A DNA stretch of 64,000 nt, taken from Spongospora subterranea. Lineage: Eukaryota; Endomyxa; Phytomyxea; Plasmodiophorida; Plasmodiophoridae. Positions 26,901 through 39,229 of the stretch are shown here, piece by piece. The first letter of the stretch is position 1, and the number at the start of each line of letters is the position of its first letter. The notes under the pieces are model-generated. The model saw only the letters and a program-made list of their open reading frames with translations, had not been told where the DNA came from and did no database searches. The stretch spans positions 186,001 to 250,000 of the forward strand of contig OUQQ01000001.1 in the NCBI GenBank assembly GCA_900404475.1, read 5' to 3'. Made by a program: the position numbers and the translations under genes.

Positions 26901-29900
26901 GGTGTTCGCCACCGTCGACGTCGATATCGTATCGAGCCTGCCCTTCACGGTCGTCAACCGCAGTGGAATCCCGGTCTGGTTTCGACTGGCGATCCAGACC
27001 GACGGTCTGGCAAGCGGGGACGGGCCGCCAACGCTGGATCCAGCGTTGGACCACGAACCCCTGGTTCAGTCAATCCTCGACCCATCACCGTCCACCGAAT
27101 CGGATCGGCTGTTCTTCTACGATCATTCCTCAACGGCCAAGTGTTTAGGTCCATGGGAGCGCCGAACGATATTGCTGAAATTTCGCTCGGCTGTTCAGGG
27201 TCGATTTATCGGTCGTCTGCAGGTGATTTACGATGATCCGTTGAATCCATCATCGCCATCGTCATCATCATCCCAATCTGGTCCGTCGTCCACCCGATCC
27301 TCATACGTGTCGTATTTCGCCGATTTGATCGCCATCGCCGGCAAGCCCGACGTCTCCGCCAGCGTCGACGTCCTGGATTTCGGGAATTGCGGTGTCGGAT
27401 CGTGCTCGGATCGTGACCTGGTCCTGTCGAACAGCTCGTCGGAAGACGTTCTGGTCGATCCCGTGATCAACGACCCATTCTCTCTATCGACCGGCGGCGG
27501 CGGTCGCCCCATTCGCATCGCGTCGCGATCGTCCACCACCATCGTCGTGTCGTTTCGTCCGACGATCACGGGGCGGTTCTGGGAGCGGATCCAGTTCGTC
27601 TGCGGCGACAGCGTCAGCGACGTGATCCTGTTCGGCGACGGCGGCGTCATGAGTCTGGTATCGCACCTTGGCCCAGGACGCCATCTCTCGCCCTCCCACG
27701 ATCATCATCACGTCGACGATAACGAGATCAATATGGGGGCGGTTCGCGTCTGTATCTCGTCCACACGTGTGTTCCGCCTGATCAACAACGGCACGATCGA
27801 CATCGTCGTCAGCGACATCGTGGTGTCGGCCGACGACGGCCTATCGTACGTGATCTGCGACAACGATGTCGGGGAGAGCGGCGGTAACGACCTGCCCGTG
27901 TTCGGCCATGAATTGTTGGACGGGGCGATGGTCGATTGGGACGAGGTCGCCTATCAGGCCACCTATGCCGACGCCCTTCCCCAATCACTTTCGGCGGACG
28001 ACGCCAGATTCCCCCGTGTTCTGCCACCTGGCGCCACCCTCCTCCTTCAGCTGTCGTTCTCGCGCTATCTGACCGGCGTGTTCCGGCCCACGCTCCAGGT
28101 CCACACGGCCAACCGATCGGCGATCGGGCGGTTCCTGTTCACACTGCGGTTCAACGTCCAGGACGTGATGGAGATCAACGAGAGCCGGCTGGATTTTGGG
28201 ACGGTTCCGTGCTCGAAAACGGGGGAGGTGGCGATCTCGTTCCACAACGATTGCGCCCAGGCGGTGTCGTGGCGACTGGATTGCGTCGACACGATCGGGA
28301 CGCACGTCACCGACCGGACCCGTTTGCCCGTTCGCAAGGACGTGTTCACGGCCAGCCCGTCGTCGGGATCGCTGGCCGGCGGGGCCGATCAGCGAGTGAC
28401 GATCCGGTTCACGAGCAATCTCCCCCATTGTCTCTGCACCGCCTTCGCCACTCTACAGACGTCCGATATCGGCCAGACCCGGGTCGAGCTGACGGCCGTC
28501 TGTGGGGCGCCGCGCATAGCGCCATCGGATCGGGAGATGGCGTTCGGCTGCATCAGTTTGGGGTCGAACAAGAGCAGGGTCCTGACCTTGTCCAATGACG
28601 GGGAATTACCCGCCGCCTTCATCGTCAGGGTGTCGTCGAAACGGTTCCACGTGGTGCCGGTTCGCGGCGTGATCGCCGGGCGATCGCGACAGGCGATCTG
28701 GGTCAAGTTCCAGCCGGCGGATTCGTCGGAGGTGCTAAGCGATCTGCGGGTGGAGTGGGGCGATCCCGATCGCATCGACCGGCGGTTCGACGTCGCCCTG
28801 AGCGGGTGCGGGGGCAATGCGCAGATCGCCGTCAAGGTGTCGTCGATTGATTTCGGCCTGGCGATGCGGGGGACGGCCACGACCCGCCCCTTGACCATCT
28901 ATAATTCGGGGACGGCCGAGGCCCTGGTCGAGATCGATCTCCCCGATCCATCGCTGTCGTGCGATTCGGGCCCCGTCTTCTTCGTCGAGCCGGCGTCGTC
29001 GCGCGATCTGCTGATCGTGTTCCGCCCGGCCACGGCCGTCGCGATCAACGCCACCGCCTTCGTCGTGTCCAAGGAATCACCCGGCCAGGAGCGGATCCCG
29101 ATCGCCGTTCGAGGTCGTGTGGGCGTCCCCTGCCTGGAGCCCGGCCCCGTCGACCTGATCAACGCCAACACCCTGAACATGGGGATCTGCATGGTCCGAC
29201 GACAGACGACCCGACAGTTCTTCGTCGACAACACAGGGAATATGGATGTGCCATTTCAGGTCGTCATCTACCGCTACCATTCGTCGTCGTCGACCAGCGC
29301 CGCCGCCGCCGCTCGTCACGACACCGACGATCACGCCGGTCCGGATCGCGTCCAGGTCAACGACGATGGCGCCGGCAATCCGGTCCAGACGGTCCGGTCG
29401 CAGTTCCCCCGATGGGAACCGCAGGACGCCCAATGGCCATCGCTCATCGATCATCTGGTCGTGGCCGAACCCGATCATTTCCAGTTCGAGCCCGTGTCCG
29501 GCGTGTTCGCCCGCGGTTCCCGCGTCCATTTCACGGCTCGGTTCGCCCCGCCCCGACCCGACCAGTTCCTGGACGTCCTGGTCCATATCGGGAACCCATC
29601 CATCCCGCTGGCGTTCGTGGCGTCGGCGCTGTCGGACGAGCCGGCGATCGACATCGACATCCCCGAACGCGTTCTGGACTTCGGTCTGTGCCGGTGCCAG
29701 AACACGTTCAAACGGCGGTTCCGGGTGTTGAACAAGGGCAACATCCCCTATATCTATCACCTCGGGCCCGATATTCGCGAACCGCAATGGGCGATCTATC
29801 GCGACGACTACGAGTCGGCACGATTGGCGTGGTCGGCCCATCTGCGATCGATCGGGTTCACGTTCGCCTATGGGGGGACCTGTCCACGACGATCGCACGA

Positions 29901-32900
29901 CAACGTCCTGGTCATGTTCAGCCCGACGTCGGCGGGGGAGGTCGTCGCCCGTGTTCGCGTCGTCTGCAGCGGCGGTTACGAGCAGATCGACCTGCGCGGG
30001 GTCGGGGGGATATCCCATCTCGACCTGGGTCGTCTTTCCGACTCCGACCAGCACCGCAACGGCGACGTGGTCGATTTCGGCCTGCGCCCGATCGGCCAAG
30101 AGAACCACGTGACGTTGGTGCTGAGGAACGGCGGGGCGTTGCGATCGGGGTATCTGGTGCGGCGAACGATGCCCGAACAGTTCCGGGTGTTCCCGTTGAG
30201 CGGGCAGATCGAGGGCGGTGCCGAGACGCCGCTGCGAATTTCGTTCAGGGCGACGGGCTATGGCCTGGTCCAGTTCGACCTGGAGATCAAGGGGATCGAC
30301 AACACGGTGTCGACCTGGAGGATCGTCGGGCGCGGCGGTAAGGGGTCGTTGGCGATCCACTACCTGGACGGGGCCGACCAGAACCTCAAGGGGATCGACT
30401 TCGGCCTGGTCAACGTCGGCAACGTCGTCGAGAAGTCGCTGGTCGTGCACAACGACGGCCAGGTCGATCTGCGATTGTGGGCCGAGTGCGATGACGGCGC
30501 CGCGTTCGCCATTCGTCTCAGTCATCCGCCCCAGTCCTACAAGACCAACGGCGATGTCGACGCGCTCCCGCGCCTCAAAGGATTCCATCGCGTGTCGACC
30601 CGATCGCTGGGCGCGCTGCTGGCGCAATCGCGGTCGATCGAGGCGCTGATCCCGCCCAAACACCTGATCGTGATCGGAGTGGGATTGGCGGCGATCGCCC
30701 CGAGGAAGTACCAGGGCCTGTTGACCCTGTCGTCCGAGTTCAACTCGATGGGCGTCGCCCTGCGCGGACAGGGCGGGACGATCGCCGTCAACCACGTTGG
30801 CGATCTGGCATTCGGTTCGGTCGGCGTCGATCACCAATACGAACGGTCGTTGACGATCACGAACACGGGGACGATATCGACCGTGGCGCGTCTGTCGTGG
30901 CAGATTCCTGGATGGGCGGTCAACAACAGCTCGTCGACCATCGTCCTGACCGGACCGAACACTTCCCGATACGCCAAACTGTGGCGCCAGACGATCACCA
31001 TGATTTTAAGGCTCATACGAACCAGTAAATTGATGAACGGCGCCAGAACACTACAGGAGATCGTCGATCGTCAGTCGTCGTCGCCGCGGAAGTCGCCCGT
31101 CGCCATTAAAAACATGTCGTCGATAATGGACCCGTTATTGGTTCAGCTGGGGAGTGTCCAGGTCAGTGCCGATCAACACCAATCCAATATACGGGATGTG
31201 GAGTCGTTCATATCGCCGACCCATCCGCTGTTCGACACGGCCGTCGGTCTGAAGAACATGGGACACGAGACCGGTTTACGATTATCGCTATTACAGGATC
31301 GGATTGAGAAACGGATCGTGTCGGAGACGATCGCGTCGTCGTCGTCGTCGTCATCGCCGATAACGGCGCTGCTGGCGTCGATCGGCCCGAACCTATCGGC
31401 AATACGCGGCGGTGTCTCGCGACACCCTCATCATGATCGCGATCCGATCGGGAAAGGTGCTCTGACCGTGATCCCATCGTCGATCGTGCTGGATATCGAC
31501 CAGCCCATCACGGTCACGGTCGTGGCGTCGTTCCCCAGCGCCGGCGCGTTCGTCGGGTCGCTGATCGTGACGAGCGACGTCCTGGGCTGCGACCCGCATC
31601 CGATCCGAATAACGGCCCAGGCGATGAGCGCCCGGCTCGTGATCAACGACGGCGGGCCGATATCGTTCGGGCGAATCTCGCTGGGAACGGTCGAGATCGC
31701 CACACGAGTCCTGACCAATAACGGTCTGTTGCCGATCCGGTTCACAGTTCGCCACCGGAACTTCGGTCTGACGATCGCCCCGTTGACCGGGTTCCTGGAC
31801 GCCGACGAGAACGTCACGATGACGTTCTCATTCCGCCCCAGCGACGAAGACTGGCAACGATCCCCGATCATGATCGACACCGACAGCACCGACACGATCG
31901 AGCTGGCGTTCAACGGCGCCGGCGGCGTTCCCAAGCTACATCTCGCGTCGTTCGACCGATTTGATTTCGGTCGGTGTATGGCGGTACGTTGAACGCCGTT
32001 CGCCCGTCAGGTTTTGGTCGGGGAATCTCTGAACGGTTGTCGCACACAGGGGCGAATATCGAAGAAGGCGATACGATTGCTGAACATCGGCAACGCTCAA
32101 CTACCGATACTGAGGTGCCTCCTCGACCAGACCGTCGTCTTCAACAAGGGCTCGGCTTGGCCCACGACCCGCTTCGCCATCGACCCCGACGCCTTCTTCG
32201 ACCTGAACGTCGAGTTCACGCCGCAGAGCGAGGACGTGTTCCGGGGGCGCGTCGTGATCGAGACCGACACGCGCGTCGTCCCGATCGAGCTGATGGGAAC
32301 GGGGCGGGAGGCGCTGCTCACGTACCAGGCCCACAATATCGACCTGACCAACACCATCGTCGGGAACGTCTATCGACGGGAGCTGGTGGTCAACAACGTC
32401 AGCGATCTCGACTACCCGATCCAGATCACGATCGCGTCGGCGTCGTCGCCGGACCTGGTCCAGGATTTCGCCCTGGACGCGACCGAGATGACCTTACAGC
32501 CGTTCGAGCAGCGAAGTATTCAGTTGACCTATCGCGCCGCTCGTCAGGTAATTCCCCCGCGAAATCGCCCCCCGGTTCGAATTCACGGAATCTGATCCCG
32601 CGCGAAAACCAGATCGAATCGAGCGTCAATCTGCACATGTCGTCGATCTATTCCGAACACGATGTCGTGGTCCCCGTTGTATCCGGTACCGCCATTATCG
32701 CCATCGATCAGGAGCAGGTCGAGTTCGGCCAGTTCCAGAAAGGGCACAGCTGCTCGCGCAGCGTCGTGATCCGCAATTCGGGCACGATCGCGGTCGCCTT
32801 CCGGATCCATTCGGCGCGGGATCCGGCCGTGCTCGATTTCTCCCTGTCCCGGTGGAAGGGCCTGCTCGTACCCGATCGGGACGTCGAGATCATCTTCAAG

Positions 32901-34688
32901 ACGACGCTGTCATCGCTGGGGTCGTTCCAGGACGAGCTGTGTCTTGAGACCCAGGTCGACGGGCAACGACATTACATTCACGTTCGAGGGCGTTGCGACA
33001 CCCCCATAATCGATCCGTCCAAGTTCCAGCGCGTCGATTTCGGTAAAAACGATTCCGAAGTTCGTGGAATCGCGTCAATAATCAACGACCGGCGATCGGT
33101 GTCTGTTGTTCAGGGGATTGCCTAGTCGGGGAGACGGCCACACAATCGTTCGTGATCGATAACTCGGGCGGATATCCGTTGACCTATCGGATGAAGGCGA
33201 TATTCCCCATCAAGGTGATCCCATCGTCGGGGTCAGTCCAGGCGCTATCGCGACAGCGGTTCGTGGTGCAATGGGTCCCATCTGGCGGTTATGGTCTGCG
33301 ATCGACGGTTAAGGCCCACACCAATATGGGCGTGTACGACATCAATATCAAAGGTGGGTCGAGGGGATCTCGTTTCAATCGAAAAAACGATCGTTCGATC
33401 TGAGCGGAATGATGTTCAGGTCGTGGAGCGTATCCCCGATTCACCATCTCCAACGCGTTCCTGGATTTCGGCGTCGGCGCCATTAAACGCGTCTATGAAC
33501 AGCGGTTCAAACTGATCAATCGGGGGAAGGTCGGGATTCGGTTCTCGATACCGTATGGGAATGGGGGCGGCGGTGGAACAGGACAGATTGAGGGGAATGG
33601 CGATAGTCCAGGACAGGGCAAGACCGGCACCGATCGGCGACCCGATGAAGTATCGGCCGGATATATCGTATCGCCAATGCGAGGGGCGTTGGCGGCCGGC
33701 GAGACCGTTGTCGTCAAGGTCCGGTTCGAGCCCCGCGAATACCGGAAATACGTCGGGAACATCGTGGTTGAGAGCAAAGGGCGGTATCGGGAGGTGGTTC
33801 TGGTCGGGGCGGGCGGCGTCCTGAGATTGGATCACCCCGATCGGGTCGATATGGGCAATTGCCCATCGGGCTATTGGCGAACTCGCCCGTTATCGATATC
33901 GAATACGGGTGATGTCCCGTTGACACTTCACATCGCTGGGATCAACCTTCAACACGGATTCGCTCTGATTCCAACACCAGAAACAGTCACACTTTCCTCG
34001 ATGGAACATCAGGTCGGAAAACGAACAACTTTGCTGTTTTTCATTTCGATTTCCAAATTGTTTTCGAACAACCCATTTCCACTTGTTCGTGTAGATGATC
34101 TTGATCCGATTACGTGTTGACCCGGGGTTCTCTGGGAAATTCGAGTTCGGTCTGGCGTTGGCCGCTCATGAACGAACATGGAAGATTTGTGTCAGCGGGA
34201 ACGCCGTTAATCTGATCGACTCGTTCACCCATCTGACCGAGATCCTGATGCGATCGGACGCGGCAATCGTATCGGGCCCGGTCGCTCTACAGCAATGGCC
34301 CAATGCGCTGGAGCCCGATCTGGTCATCGTTCCGCCCCCGAACCCGTATCTCGGTGGCGATCGCTCGCCCGAGGCGGCAGCGGTGGCGTCGGTCGTGAGG
34401 ATGTTGGTGAACGGGTCTGCTGAGATGATGAATTCGGGGACGACGATCGCGACCACATTCCAGGACCGATTGGTGGAACATATCGAGGGCGGATCCGTTC
34501 GGCCAGAGCGGGACTGTTCAGGTCACGATCGTGTTCTGGAACAGGTCCTGGTGTGGAGTTGCGCCATCACCCGACCCGAGATATCCACGATCGTCTCGGT
34601 CAGGGAGCCCGATCTGGTCAACATTATCCACGATCAGGTGATCGCCGCCCCGCCTGTATTCCTCCCCGAATTAACATATTCCCCATAA
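23930..34688 (+). CDS. Giant ASH-repeat (HYDIN/CFAP-like) protein, about 3450 residues
   Basis: One gene of seven exons that I could join without breaking frame: 23930-24442, 24505-31983, 32050-32547, 32613-33042, 33114-33353, 33420-34012 and 34095-34688, 3448 codons plus stop. The N-terminus is helical and HEAT-like (SEPAIRHFAIISIDKS; NRSLAAVVIGRIAGSLGL). From about residue 330 it is a chain of ASH/MSP-like beta domains, each opened by a short DFG/FG phrase and a V/I-x-N-x-G strand: LDFGTVPCSK, IDFGLAMRG, LDFGLCRCQN, VDFGLRPIGQ, IDFGLVNVGN, LAFGSVGVD, ISFGRISLG, VDFG-DCLVGETATQS, FLDFGVGA. Such proteins sit on axonemal microtubules. Splicing at 33042/33114 regenerates one ASH motif exactly, which supports the model. 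GC content is far above neighbouring genes and the second exon is 7.5 kb without an intron. Related to HYDIN and CFAP47 in architecture; I cannot name the exact orthologue. Confidence 0.88.
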
Positions 34689-34777
34689 ACCTCCCCTAAT
34701 CATCATAGCGACATCGCCACCGCTCACCCCGATCAACACAGAACTTATCTTGGAGACGGTCTGTGTGTCATTTATTA

Positions 34778-35345
34778 TCATTCCATCATGGCGTCGTTTC
34801 TCTTGATCTCCTGTTTGGTCCGAACGGAATCGTTCTGAACCAGTTCCGTCTTCTCCTGCACCAGCGATGATTTGATCAGGTTCAGCCCGTGTTTGATCGT
34901 CGCCAGCGTCTTGTTCTTCTGGATCAGTTTGGCCGGTTTCATCCGCGCCTTATAGAATCGCTCTTTGCGAATCGTCTTGATATCCTCGACCCGCTTCATC
35001 GCCCTCAGCGTCGTCGCCATCAGTTCGCGGTCGTATTTCACAGGAATATTCCGCTTCCGCTCGAAGTCGAACGTGGTATCGACGGCCAACTCCTTCCCGT
35101 GTGATTTACGGAACGACTTTGTCCAACGAACGTGTCGTGGGTTCCTCTTTAATTTGAAGTTCTTATGGCACTTCGACCTGCAGAACTGGAACGACTTGCA
35201 ATCGTTTCGAATAAATACGACACCATGACCGGGATATACTGTACTGGAACAGAAATAACACTTCTCTAAACGCTATGGGCAATGAAAACGATCAGATAAA
35301 ACCGAATTAGGATTCGGGGGGTGGAGATAACGCCACTCTTACCAT
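34778..35345 (-). CDS. RLP24: RLP24, pre-60S ribosome biogenesis factor
   Basis: Homologue of yeast Rlp24/human RSL24D1, the eL24-like protein that occupies the pre-60S particle before eL24. The body reads [49 protein letters not shown], then [20 protein letters not shown] and [16 protein letters not shown], ending NDAMME at 34778. The four zinc-binding cysteines are present. The start codon is isolated: an intron begins immediately after the ATG (35345-35343; donor GTAAGA, acceptor CATAG) and exon 2 opens R-L-E-K-C-Y-F, giving the MR(I/L)EKCYF start of the family. It is tail-to-tail with the giant ASH gene, 89 bases apart, and shares its GC-rich composition. Confidence 0.9.
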
Positions 35346-35902
35346 GATTTAAATAGGAACGGGACAACAACGGAGCGAGAACGAAGGCGATGGAGGTGGT
35401 GAGTTGGAACACAAGCGAGGCCCGTCCAGGGGACAATGGGCTCAGGAAGACCCCAGATCAGGTCCGTGACGGAGTCCGGAGATCCATCGCATCACTTGGC
35501 TCTACCGTGCCAATGCAACGTGCGATCGTTGGCCAGCCAGCGTTGGCACGGGTCTCCATCATTATCAACCAATGATTACATTAGGGGACGGTCCTCGACG
35601 GGCGTTGGCGTTGGGGTGAGATCGATATGAGATCGTGATCCCATAATCAGGTGTCGGATCCACATCATCGGTCGGTTCGCGACCTCAACCTCAGACGGGA
35701 TTGCGGGTGCCATGGCGTGAGTGAGGCAACGATCACCAACAGGGAGAACAACGATCATTACAACCGGATGATTGGTCGGGCCCATCAGTTGAACTCGGAA
35801 TAACAACCTAAGGATGGGAGCTGGTTCGGTCCCGCTGCCGATCAACCATTCTTCAGGCGGCGATATAACATCGGGAAGAAAGAGGATAAACCCAGTAGTT
35901 GA
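35346..35902. other. Spacer with no recognised gene
   Basis: Moderately GC-rich upstream region of RLP24. Open frames on both strands (35390-35575 plus, 35576-35845 minus) have no recognisable domain and low credibility. It probably contains the RLP24 promoter. Confidence 0.4.
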
Positions 35903-37029
35903 TTATATCGACCAATCAACTGCACTTCTACCGATCACGGTTTCGCTCAGAGAAATCTCAAACTTGCACTTGTGAGCAAGTTGAGAATTTCTGAGCGACA
36001 CCACGATTGTTAAAAGTGCAATCAAACTCGTCACCACAACCAGTTCGCGCTGGTTCGCTGTCCCATCATCGCTTTCCTCATCTTGATATTGGTCGGATAA
36101 AGCGCTATCGTCAATCGGTCTGCTCCGAACCCATTGTCGTGATATTCGACATCCAATCATGGCCGTCTCCTTCACACGCCTTTCTCTCTGCATTATAAAT
36201 CGAGACGACCCGGTATCTGTTGATTTCAACTTTTCCCAGAATATCCAGTTCAAACTTGATTTTGGTCAACCCCCTCAGCCGCAGGTTCATCAAACCCCCA
36301 ACGTCATTTGTCCAGATCAGACAACGGGAAGATGGAGTCATTTCGCCCGTCTGAATCTTAACAACCGCGGCCATCGTAGGAAAGCGGACGTCGTGGCCCT
36401 GTCAATGAACGGGAGAAGGAGCGCCGCCGTCGGCTGGCATCTGTATCAGTATTGTGGTGGGTCTTATTCCAAGAGACCACTGCCCACGAAAGGACACATA
36501 CAATGCCCCCAGTTCTAACTATCCCGCTTTTACTTCTGCCTGCACCTTCCCATTTGATTCACTTGCAGAGACAGGTTCTCGCATTTGCAGTTCTCATCTT
36601 CTATAAGATAGCGGGGCCTGTGTCAATTCAATGAATACCGCTTTCGCTCTCAGGTATGATCTCGTCGCCAAATCCATCCATCCGCCTCCTACCGTATCTA
36701 GTTTCACCAGACACGATGTCCTGGTCACACACGAATCTGAGTTCCTCCACCTTCAACTCGGTTCGTATCAACGTCGCACTTCTTTTTTCCTCGTTAATAA
36801 CTTGTCTTTTCCCGTCATGTTCGGGATATTCGTGGTTAGTAGAACACAATCCTTCTCTCAATGGGAATTCCCGCATAAGGCACCTCCAGGTTGGAGACAT
36901 CATGCACCAATTAGACCAGCTAAACTTTCCCTTTACGACATGCCGCCACAATCGGGCACTATCATTGGCTCCACCGCCGCGACACAACTCCAGCGACTGG
37001 ACAATCGACAGCGCTTGGTCGCAACACAT
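35903..37029 (-). CDS. Putative single-pass membrane protein, family not recognised
   Basis: A chain of exons can be joined in frame. The ATG at 37029 frame carries TLIRTELKVEELRFVCDQD and ends EIIPESES. A short intron leads to DENCKCENLSLQVNQMG, then RPTTILIQMPADGGAPSP. A 50-nt intron leads to IQTGEMTPSSRCLIWTNDVG and LTKIKFELDILGKVEIN. A 57-nt intron leads to PIDDSALSDQYQDEESDDG and a hydrophobic span, ELVVVTSLIALLTIVVSL, followed by a short tail ending at 35903. The layout suggests a cysteine-containing lumenal region of beta character, an acidic stalk and one C-terminal membrane anchor. I do not recognise the family. The start and the splice after QVNQMG are the least certain points. Confidence 0.5.
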
Positions 37030-37244
37030 GGCGTCTGATCAGGGGCGCATCCAGCGTTATCAACCCAAAAATGTCATCGATACGCGCAAGTTCATATGGT
37101 GTCCCAATGCGTTGGGTATCACCCGATAAACTTTCGAGGGGAACTGTCGATATTGATCAACAAAAACGGTTGGGTCCAGTCGCCGTACGACAGTCGGGCA
37201 GACGATCTTCTATCTTTTTGCATGTCAATACATTATTGCACATG

Positions 37245-39205
37245 TCAATAAAGCCATAATGCATGCTGGCGCCAAACCAAACAGTCCCGTTGACCGAGCC
37301 TTGCAATGACCGAGTAGAAGAAAGAACTCGATGAGGCACAACGGAAAAATGGCGAGGCCGAAGGATCTAAAGGTATCTGACAATATCCATTATCGGCATC
37401 CAGTGGTGAGAAAATTCGGAAATTAGATAGTCGGGTGGATATGGATTCGATAACTAGATAAGGCCACTGGTACGGCTTGATAACCGCTTTGATTCGACGC
37501 AAATCAACAATCGGACGAAACTTGCCGGACCGAGAAGGCTTAGGGGGAACAGAAGCGCGAGAGGCAAATGCAGAAGACGGATTGGGGTACAAGCACCATT
37601 GTAGTGTCAACAAGAAATTAACGTGCTAATGGTGAATACCGACCAGAAGGGCATCGGAGTGAAGACGTCCCTGGCAACAGCTCCATAGTCAGAGGTGGAA
37701 CATCCATAGGAGGGTGATCGCCAAAGCCAATGCGGAAGATATCCGGGTCGTCTTCTACACTCTGAAAGAGGAAATTGCTGGTAATGATGTTGTATCTGAT
37801 TAGCATCGCTATTGTTGATTCTGTAAGCGATGATGATAACTGTGACTTATCCTGCAAAGACACGCGTTGCCAACCACAGCGTCGATGGCGGCCTGAATAT
37901 CATACGGAGGCTCAAAGCCGGGATCCAACATGTCGGGATCTGAATTGAATCGGATGCATTGTCCACTGGAGATCAATCGGCGAGGGAACCGGTGCAACGA
38001 AGACCGCCGGCTGACAAGGCATCGACGCAAGAGACATCGGTTAACCCTTCGACATATCATCGAACATCGATTCCACATTCAGACCAATGAAGTCCGACAC
38101 AGCCTTGCTGATCATGATCAGCGTTTCGGCCAAAGGGGTAGCTACGACACGAAACGTCAAGGAATGGAGAATAATCTTTCCGCTGGTCGTTGAGAAGGTG
38201 ACTGATGGTAGAGTGACGCCACATTCAACCTTGACAGGGAACTGTACGAGTTCCTGATGACGGTGCAGCACGTCCGACCGATATGATGCACACATCTGAA
38301 CCTGCATCCAAACAGTACGATATCGAGAAGCCTGGTGAAAAGATAGCCAAAGCAGAAGACGAAAGGGATCCAGAATAATCGTAAAGCGGATTGTTGGACG
38401 CCGAGATGCGAAACGCTCATGCAAGGCTCGGAGATGCTGTTTGCGTTCAGCTTCAGTGCAAGTCGGGCAATGTTGCACCAGATGATCAATAGAATGACAG
38501 TGCAGACAGTGAGGCGTGAAACGGATGTACTTGTTCGACGATGGAGGAGACGTATCGGGAGGTGTCGCAGATGGTGAATGAGTAGAGCGCGCGCAGGTGG
38601 AATACGTGGGGAAGGAGGAGCCGCAGGAGGAGGAGTCGCAGTTGAAAGTGTGCATAACGTGAAGAAGGATTATTTCTTGTAGGAATCAAAACCGAACGGA
38701 TCTCAGTCAACATAGACGCCTTTGCGTATACGATTTTCGAACGCGGACTCCAACGAGCCATGAAGAGCGCCAGCTTCGACTGTTTTCAATAAAGCTGTTT
38801 CATCATATTCAGAAAGCGAATTGGCGAACGACCTCACAACACAATCCTCGTACAATCCACACGACTTCGGCATAGTACAAGTCCGACGCCATAATTCACG
38901 AAAACGCTCCACATATCGAATAGCGCTTCCTGCGATGCGAGGACCGCTCGATCAAGTTGGGCACGTAGTTCCACCGACACCGGTTTGACGATTGATGGAT
39001 CGTTTTGATACCACCGGCGCAGCAGACCAATGAGACTTGGGTACGAAGTCTCAACAGTTTGCAAAGGTCGCTCCAAAGCCGCACCCCTCAAGGATTGTAG
39101 CAGAACATCACAGCGCATTGAATCGCTAAACCGACTCGTCAGTCGGTCAAAACACTCAACGAGAGTCGTAAACTTCAGACACCGGGTCAAAAGCACGGTT
39201 TCCAC
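37245..39205 (-). mobile_element. Decayed gag-pol LTR-type retroelement (Ty3/gypsy-like)
   Basis: Retroelement remnant on the minus strand, read from 39205 down. A gag-like region (LVECFDRLTSRFSDSMRCDV; TLLRRWYQNDPS-type helices, frame 38834-39205) continues in another frame at 38703-38912. A CCHC zinc knuckle, CLHCHSIDHLVQHC, lies near 38510. A protease-like stretch (38050-38300) precedes a reverse-transcriptase start at 37613-37245: PPKPSRSGKFRPIVDLRRIK and FSPLDADNGYCQIPLD. The RT breaks off before the catalytic YxDD box; no RNase H or integrase is seen, and the frame shifts several times. I could not identify flanking LTRs or a target-site duplication, so the outer limits are those of the coding remnants. 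It is inactive as it stands. Confidence 0.7.
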
Positions 39206-39229
39206 ACTCGTCGTCGCGTTAATTCCAAG

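Noticed and set aside
29077..30837. 586-codon open frame on the minus strand inside the giant ASH gene
   Set aside because: It is antisense to strong ASH repeats in a GC-rich, stop-poor region. The text is low-quality (runs of R, D, Q) and matches nothing. Same for the 460-codon plus-strand frame at 28959-30341.
24505..34688. GC-rich block as bacterial contamination or bacterial gene transfer
   Set aside because: The same protein continues through spliceosomal introns at both ends and into AT-richer exon 1, and ASH arrays of this kind are eukaryotic ciliary proteins.
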